From Caryophanales bacterium UBA6448 (lineage in GTDB: Bacteria > Bacillota_I > Bacilli_A > RF39 > UBA660), in NCBI GenBank assembly GCA_002439555.1, contig DJOC01000069.1:1-18944 (forward strand): a stretch of 18,944 nucleotides of DNA. The letters are read 5' to 3'. The position numbers and the translations under genes were made by a program. Under the pieces are notes generated by a model. It worked only from the letters and a program-made list of their open reading frames with translations. It ran no database searches and was not told the origin of the DNA. Shown one piece after another: positions 14,981 to 18,944 of this stretch (positions are counted from its first letter, which is position 1; each line of letters starts with the position of its first letter).

Positions 14981-15573
14981 TAATTTTCCTCCTTAAAAAA
15001 ATATTTATTATCTGGGTTATCTCGAAGAAGCATTAGTGCTTGAAACTCTTGTGAAATAAGAATATTAATTTGTTTATCTGTTAAAGTAATTTTATTATTT
15101 GCAAGAAGTGTTGCAAGCCCGTGACAAAATGTCCACATTTTAAAATGAAAATCGTTTATATCTTCTTCAGAAAGTTTAGTACTTGTTTTAATAAACCCTT
15201 TAACTATATCAAAACTTTTGTCCATATCATCATTAAGAGAATTTAAATCACAATTTTTATTTAAGAATAATGCGTGATAAAAGTTTTTTTCTTCCCTTGC
15301 AAATTTAATATAATTTAAACCTACTTGTTTATACTTTGGAATCTTATCATTTAAATTATTTAAGATATACGAATAAAAATAATTATAAATTTTTTTATAT
15401 AATTCATTAAATAGTTCATTGGAATTCTTAAATTGATAATAAATAGGTCTTATAGAACAATTTAAATACTTGGCAAGTTCCCTATTACTTACCATACTTA
15501 CACCAAATTTTCTAGTTATATCAAAACCAGCATTTAAAATGTCCTCTTTAGATATTACAATTTTTCTTGGCAT
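14980..15573 (-). CDS. TetR/AcrR-family transcriptional regulator
   Basis: This protein of about 197 residues has an N-terminal helix-turn-helix (about 8-55: SKEDILNAGFDITRKFG, then SNRELAKYLNCSIRPIYYQFKN) typical of TetR repressors, and a helical C-terminal ligand domain. The ATG at 15573 is preferred over the one at 15582, because AAAGG lies directly against the 15582 start but nine bases before 15573. It is first in the operon with the ABC exporter. A perfect 12-base palindrome covers its own -10 region, so autorepression and repression of the exporter, released by an exporter substrate, is the likely mode. The ligand is unknown. Confidence 0.88.
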   Translation of the reverse strand: MPRKIVISKEDILNAGFDITRKFGVSMVSNRELAKYLNCSIRPIYYQFKNSNELFNELYKKIYNYFYSYILNNLNDKIPKYKQVGLNYIKFAREEKNFYHALFLNKNCDLNSLNDDMDKSFDIVKGFIKTSTKLSEEDINDFHFKMWTFCHGLATLLANNKITLTDKQINILISQEFQALMLLRDNPDNKYFFKEEN

Positions 15574-15595
15574 CTTTATCATCCTTTCATTATAT

Positions 15596-15624
15596 ATTGT
15601 ATCACGTGATATTTTATTTGTAAA
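15596..15624 (-). promoter_or_regulatory. Promoter of tetR-ABC operon containing a palindromic operator
   Basis: On the minus strand: TTTACA (15624-15619), a 17-base spacer and TACAAT (15601-15596) preceded by an extended TG. The perfect palindrome TATCACGTGATA (15600-15611) overlaps the -10 and the spacer, where a bound TetR dimer would exclude RNA polymerase. Confidence 0.7.
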
Positions 15625-15631
15625 TTATAAA

Positions 15632-15660
15632 TTGACAATTCATATTAAATTTAGTATTAT
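15632..15660 (+). promoter_or_regulatory. Sigma-A promoter of the L,D-transpeptidase
   Basis: A perfect TTGACA (15632-15637), a 17-base spacer and TATTAT (15655-15660). The expected start site, about 7 bases downstream, falls at the ATG (15668). No ribosome binding site precedes the ATG, which suggests a leaderless mRNA. Confidence 0.72.
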
Positions 15661-15667
15661 AGTCATT

Positions 15668-16528
15668 ATGAAAAAGAAGGATAAGGTTTTAGCATTTGCA
15701 GTGCTATTAAGTACAATAATAAATACCTATGAATGTACAAAAATTATAAAAAAAACTTTTATTTTACCAAAAGAGCCAGATAAAATAGAAACCGTTATTA
15801 ATATATCACAAGAAGAAGTAATAGAAAACGAAACTATTAATAATACTAGTGAAGAAATTAATAATAATATCGATAATAAAGAACCTGAAATACCAAATAA
15901 TTCAGAAATTGAAAGCCCAGTAGATAATGAAGAAGAACCTGTAGTCATCCCCGAAGTTCCGACAGAAAAATATTATGATGAATATTTATATGGCTATTTA
16001 AAAAATAACGCTGATTACTATGACATTAATGGTTCACATTTAGGTAATGTTGATATTTATCAAAAAATAATAATTGATTATGAAAATAGTTCTTATTACC
16101 GTGGAATGCTCGAAGATGGAACCTATGGATACTTTGATAAAGAAAGTATAGATTTAATGCCCACTACCTTTGTGGAAGTCGACATATCAAGTCAAACATT
16201 AAACTTTTACCAAGATTCGAATTTAATATTAACTACACCTGTTACCACAGGAAAAGATGGTGTATATGATACAAGAATTGGTTACTTTCAAATTGCATAT
16301 AAAGACTATAATACCTACCTTGAGGGTCCTGGTTATAAAGTTCACGTTGATTACTGGATGCCATTTGATGGAGGAATAGGACTTCACGATGCCTCTTGGC
16401 GAGGAACTTTTGGAGGAGATATTTACACTTATAACGGAAGTCACGGATGTGTTAATATGCCTTATGATGCTGCCCAAACTGTATATGAAAATATATCTGC
16501 AGGAACCAGAGTATTAGTTCATAAATAA
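15668..16528 (+). CDS. L,D-transpeptidase (YkuD domain), membrane-anchored
   Basis: This 286-residue protein has an N-terminal hydrophobic segment (about 6-20) after KKKDK, serving as signal or anchor. A long acidic linker rich in E, N and P (about 36-100) probably spans the wall. A small SH3-like region (about 104-165) follows, then the YkuD catalytic domain (about 167-285) with GLHDA (H240) and SHGCVNMP (S258, H259, C261 nucleophile). It should form 3-3 cross-links in peptidoglycan or attach proteins. The frame is open upstream into the tetR antisense strand, but the ATG at 15668 is where the signal sequence begins and where the predicted transcript begins. It is divergent from the TetR gene and is the only gene in its unit. 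Confidence 0.9.
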   Translation: MKKKDKVLAFAVLLSTIINTYECTKIIKKTFILPKEPDKIETVINISQEEVIENETINNTSEEINNNIDNKEPEIPNNSEIESPVDNEEEPVVIPEVPTEKYYDEYLYGYLKNNADYYDINGSHLGNVDIYQKIIIDYENSSYYRGMLEDGTYGYFDKESIDLMPTTFVEVDISSQTLNFYQDSNLILTTPVTTGKDGVYDTRIGYFQIAYKDYNTYLEGPGYKVHVDYWMPFDGGIGLHDASWRGTFGGDIYTYNGSHGCVNMPYDAAQTVYENISAGTRVLVHK

Positions 16529-16559
16529 AAAATACTAATTTATTTTTAGTATTTTTTTT
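16527..16559. terminator. Bidirectional intrinsic terminator
   Basis: AAAAATACTAA (16528-16538) pairs with TTAGTATTTTT (16546-16556) around a 7-base loop, with T's continuing on the plus strand to 16559 and a T-run on the minus strand as well. The stop codons of both convergent genes touch or lie inside the stem. Confidence 0.85.
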
Positions 16560-17110
16560 GTAATAATACTTAATATATAAGCAAATATTAATAAAATTAC
16601 AACTTTTATTAATATTAAGGGATTTTTTAAACTTTCGATTAAACTAAACCCGATAAATCCCCAGAAATATACCATAAATATTTTACCAATTAATAAACTA
16701 ATAATGAATTTTTTCTTATCCATTTTAGCAAGTCCTGCCGCAATGTTTATTAAAAATGCCGGTGTAAAAGGAATAGCTATAACTAAAATTAAATTAGTTA
16801 TATCCATATTTTTTATAAATTTAGTTGTTCTTTGTAATAAGCCAGACTTTTTTGCAGTATCAAGAGCAATAGTTTTAATACCCTTTCTAACTAAAGTATA
16901 AGATAAAAAGCACCCTATACAGGTAAATATCCAAGATATTATAAATCCAATTATTTTACCAAAAAAATAGAAGTTTATAGTGATAAAAACACATAAAGGA
17001 AGTACAGGAAGTATTGATTCAATTACTATTAAAATGCACGCCAAAATTGGAGCAAATGCTCCCAAAGATAATAAGAATGTTTCAAAATAATCTGCTAAAT
17101 TTTCAATCAT
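16535..17110 (-). CDS. TVP38/TMEM64 family (VTT domain) membrane protein
   Basis: This 191-residue integral membrane protein of the DedA/VTT superfamily has about five hydrophobic segments. The VTT hallmarks are the re-entrant part ESILPVLPLCVFITINFYFFG (about 32-52), the cytoplasmic RKG/KSG loop (about 75-100) and IAIPFTPAFLINIAAGLAKM (about 116-135), with the family's F/P-x-x-P pattern. Bacterial VTT proteins are implicated in lipid scrambling or polyprenyl-phosphate recycling; which applies here cannot be read from sequence. The ATG has only a weak GGGA ribosome binding site. It has its own promoter inside the end of the upstream rhodanese gene. The last codon and stop lie in the shared terminator. 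Confidence 0.85.
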   Translation of the reverse strand: MIENLADYFETFLLSLGAFAPILACILIVIESILPVLPLCVFITINFYFFGKIIGFIISWIFTCIGCFLSYTLVRKGIKTIALDTAKKSGLLQRTTKFIKNMDITNLILVIAIPFTPAFLINIAAGLAKMDKKKFIISLLIGKIFMVYFWGFIGFSLIESLKNPLILIKVVILLIFAYILSIITKKILKIN

Positions 17111-17127
17111 AATATATTCCCAATAAA

Positions 17128-17156
17128 ATTATAGTATGTTTAAAAGTTTTTTACAA
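17128..17156 (-). promoter_or_regulatory. Predicted promoter of the TVP38-family gene
   Basis: On the minus strand: TTGTAA (17156-17151, 4/6), a 17-base spacer and a perfect TATAAT (17133-17128). The start site would be near 17121, about 11 bases before the ATG. The -35 element overlaps the final codons of the rhodanese gene. Confidence 0.6.
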
Positions 17157-17397
17157 GAACAACATCATAACCATAAAATGTTAACATTCTCACAACTTTT
17201 CTACTTAAAGTACCCTTTCTACACATTATATAGTATGTTTCATATTTCTTTAGATATAACCCAGGATTTAATAATAGTTTATCAGCATAAATATTTTTGC
17301 TTCTTGGATCGTGCCACTCTTCATAATCAAGAGGATGTTGAACATCAATAAGTTTTCCTAAATAATTTTCATACTTTTCATATTCAATCACTTTCAT
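17140..17397 (-). CDS. Small rhodanese-like domain protein
   Basis: This 85-residue single-domain protein resembles rhodaneses. LIDVQHPLDYEEWH (16-29) matches the DVRxxxEYxxGH entry motif. YYIMCRKGTLSRKVVRMLTFYGYDVVLV (55-82) matches the active-site loop and following helix, with nucleophile C59 in CRKGTLSR. It is shorter than typical stand-alone rhodaneses (about 95-110 residues), and the usual GHIPGA segment is replaced by EWHDPRSKNIY. The usual C-terminal glycine pair is replaced by VKNF. It probably carries or transfers sulfane sulfur in the cytosol, but the partner is unknown. The GAGG ribosome binding site lies seven bases before the ATG, inside a hairpin (see the terminator entry). Confidence 0.8.
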   Translation of the reverse strand: MKVIEYEKYENYLGKLIDVQHPLDYEEWHDPRSKNIYADKLLLNPGLYLKKYETYYIMCRKGTLSRKVVRMLTFYGYDVVLVKNF

Positions 17398-17425
17398 AAA
17401 AAAACCTCATAATAATATATGAGAT
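17398..17425 (-). terminator. Terminator-like hairpin overlapping the rhodanese ribosome binding site
   Basis: On the minus strand, ATCTCATA (17425-17418) pairs with TATGAGGT (17411-17404; one T-G pair) around a 6-base loop, followed by seven T's (17404-17398) and then the rhodanese ATG. It would end transcription of the coupling-protein gene. Its 3' arm contains the GAGG (17408-17405) that should start the rhodanese. Confidence 0.65.
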
Positions 17426-17441
17426 TTTATTTTATTTGTCA

Positions 17442-18944
17442 CTAATCATCAAAGAAATCATCCAAATAATCATCGTCATCAGATACTGAATTATTAATTA
17501 CCTCACTATCTTTATCAACATTTAACATCGTATTAGGTTCATCCTTGAGATTAATTTCTTGAGTAAATCCATCCGATTCATCATTATTTTCAGGAACTTC
17601 AGTATTCTCAAGTTTTTTAATAATTTCATCTATATCTTTAGATGGCTGTTTTTCAGCGATTGGTTTAATAACTGGTTTATCTTCAGTAATATTTTCAGAT
17701 TGTTTTTTAAGTTCATTTTCTTTCTTTTCTTCTTCATCAAGTGCTTGAAGTTTCTTTTCAATTTCTTTAACCATATCATCAATGTCTTTAGAGGTTACTT
17801 CTCCACCACCCATAAATGGATTGGGAGTAGGCGTTTGATTAGATGTCATTGGACCCCCATTAGGTCTAGGACCCATAAATGGATTTGCTCCCATAAACGG
17901 ATTAAATCCGCCTCCACCCATAAATGGATTATCCATACCACCCATCATTCCAGGATTATTCATTGCTTCTTCTTTTTTCTTTTCTGAAACAAACTTCTTA
18001 ACATCAAATAACTCTATTTGAGTTTTCTCCCTTGTTGGAAGTACTGCATCTTTTCTTTCAATACCCCAATCAATTTTAAAATCTGGTGCTAAATCAGTTT
18101 TAAATGGATTCTTACGCCATCTAATAATTATTGCTTGGAATAATTTTAATTTTTGTAAATCAGATACTGTTACAAGTGGAGTTGAGGCAGTTTTATCTTT
18201 TTCTTTAGATTTAACTTCTCCACACATTTTACTAATTTCCTCGAGAGCTTTAAGTTCTGTAGAAATTAAATAAATTAAATTACCACAGTTACCCTTAATA
18301 ACTTGTGCAACTTCTTCTCCATAAACATCATTAAGTTGAGCGAAGTTTTGAATGATAAATGAAAATCTAATTGCTCTACTTCTGGCAGCGGTAACCATTG
18401 AATCAACATCCTTAAGCGGAGGCATATTTGCAAATTCATCAAGAATGAAATTTGTACGATATGCAAGTTTACCACCATTTGCTTGTGCACAATCTATTAA
18501 AGTTTCATAACATTGTTTAATAAATATTGTCATAAGGCCGTGATAAGTTTTCTTTTCATCGTGAATTATCATAAATACCGCAGTCTTTTTATTACCAATA
18601 TCTCTCATATCAAAATCCGAATATGAAAGCATTTCACTTAAATTTTCTTTTGTTGAAAATAATCTTATTTTTTGTCTAAAAGTTGAAAGTATTCCACCTT
18701 TAGTATCATTCGGAGCATTTATGGTATTCGAAGCAAATATATATGCAGGACTTGCTTCACCTTTTAAATTAAAATATTCTTGAATATATGTTTTTGTACC
18801 ACGACGTTCCTCGCCTACTGTGGACATAAAATTAATACTATTTAAATTTACCTCTTTTTCTTTGGCATCCATAAATAGGCCCATTGTTAAACCTGAAAAA
18901 TAGTCGGCAGCACTCTTTTGCCAGAATGCAGAATCTCCACCTTC
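17442..18944 (-). CDS. VirD4/TraG-type T4SS coupling ATPase, N-terminus outside window
   Basis: Visible are 500 residues. The frame continues to the window edge, and the part upstream of the ATG at 18884 reads as family sequence (GDSAFWQKSAADYFSGLT), so the ATG is internal. The TraG/VirD4 ATPase core includes Walker B and following FILDEFANMPPL (codons near 18434-18452), AARSRAIRFSFIIQNFAQL, and a C-terminal core to about 17985. Walker A is outside the window. Beyond the core is an unusual tail of about 180 residues: Gly/Pro/Met-rich with four NPFMG repeats (17809-17930), then a Lys/Glu helical stretch and an acidic end (SDDDDYLDDFFDD). Such ATPases hand DNA-protein complexes to a type IV secretion channel. 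A relaxase or the remaining T4SS genes are not in view, so it may belong to an integrated conjugative element that begins here. Confidence 0.85.
   Translation of the reverse strand, partial: EGGDSAFWQKSAADYFSGLTMGLFMDAKEKEVNLNSINFMSTVGEERRGTKTYIQEYFNLKGEASPAYIFASNTINAPNDTKGGILSTFRQKIRLFSTKENLSEMLSYSDFDMRDIGNKKTAVFMIIHDEKKTYHGLMTIFIKQCYETLIDCAQANGGKLAYRTNFILDEFANMPPLKDVDSMVTAARSRAIRFSFIIQNFAQLNDVYGEEVAQVIKGNCGNLIYLISTELKALEEISKMCGEVKSKEKDKTASTPLVTVSDLQKLKLFQAIIIRWRKNPFKTDLAPDFKIDWGIERKDAVLPTREKTQIELFDVKKFVSEKKKEEAMNNPGMMGGMDNPFMGGGGFNPFMGANPFMGPRPNGGPMTSNQTPTPNPFMGGGEVTSKDIDDMVKEIEKKLQALDEEEKKENELKKQSENITEDKPVIKPIAEKQPSKDIDEIIKKLENTEVPENNDESDGFTQEINLKDEPNTMLNVDKDSEVINNSVSDDDDYLDDFFDD
17809..17930 (-). 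repeat. Four imperfect 14-base repeats encoding NPFMG
   Basis: CCCATAAATGGATT (plus-strand reading) occurs at 17809-17822, 17872-17885 and 17917-17930, and with one change (C for T) at 17890-17903. On the coding strand each specifies NPFMG. The spacing is irregular (63, 18 and 27 bases, always a multiple of 3). The near-identity at DNA level suggests recent internal duplication. Confidence 0.8.

Noticed and set aside
15470..15667. In-frame upstream extension of the L,D-transpeptidase by 66 residues
   Set aside because: It would run antisense through the TetR gene and cross the divergent promoters. The signal sequence and the predicted start site both begin at 15668.
17136..17351. Plus-strand open frame of 71 codons
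   Set aside because: It is antisense to the rhodanese gene, has no ribosome binding site and shows no family features. The minus-strand reading has clear rhodanese motifs.
17559..17987. Plus-strand open frame of 142 codons, rich in Phe and Ile
   Set aside because: It is the antisense of the Lys/Glu-rich and NPFMG-repeat tail of the coupling ATPase. The composition is explained by that.

Overview
The window is a very AT-rich stretch from a low-GC Gram-positive (Bacilli/Mollicutes-like) bacterium. It has strong AGGAGG-type ribosome binding sites, LemA, L,D-transpeptidase and TVP38-type genes, and small tightly packed operons ending in short hairpin/U-tract terminators. TGG is used for Trp and TGA ends at least one gene (the ABC ATPase), so the standard code applies and it is not a mycoplasma. 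A gut RF39/Erysipelotrichia-like lineage would fit, but that is inference. No rRNA, tRNA, CRISPR array or insertion sequence was seen, and there is no gene-free stretch above 300 bases.

Layout. 1-1599 (+): the 3' part of an ECF-type sigma factor gene overlapping a one-TM putative anti-sigma or sensor protein. 1758-3179 (-): three unrecognised small, helical, soluble proteins in an operon. 3407-6361 (-): LemA followed by a DUF2207-type membrane protein. 6534-8360 (+): a PlsC-type acyltransferase and an MGDG-synthase/UgtP-like glycosyltransferase, a membrane lipid or glycolipid pair. 8444-11767 (+): an OmpR-type response regulator, its histidine kinase, an HtrA protease and a 79-residue cysteine-less thioredoxin-fold protein. 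11834-15573 (-): a TetR-type regulator, an ABC ATPase and two ABC-2 permeases in one overlapping operon. 15668-16528 (+): an L,D-transpeptidase divergent from the TetR gene. 16535-17397 (-): a TVP38/VTT-family membrane protein and a mini-rhodanese. 17442-18944 (-): a VirD4/TraG-type coupling ATPase, cut by the window edge, with an unusual NPFMG-repeat and acidic C-terminal tail.

The main observation is in the central block. Three start regions (response regulator, htrA and the 79-residue protein) each carry an exact TTTAAG-N5-TTTAAG direct repeat, followed 10 nt later by a -10-like hexamer. This is the recognition sequence known for the streptococcal regulator CiaR, whose best-known target is htrA. 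The response regulator here also resembles CiaR. The locus therefore looks like a self-contained CiaRH-HtrA envelope-stress regulon, and its third member is a redox-dead thioredoxin-like protein not known to me as a CiaR target.

Most of the window concerns the cell envelope: extracytoplasmic sensing, lipid synthesis, protein quality control outside the membrane, drug or lipid export, and peptidoglycan cross-linking. The regulatory DNA is compact. Terminators overlap stop codons, an operator and a ribosome binding site. One gene (the L,D-transpeptidase) appears to have a leaderless transcript.
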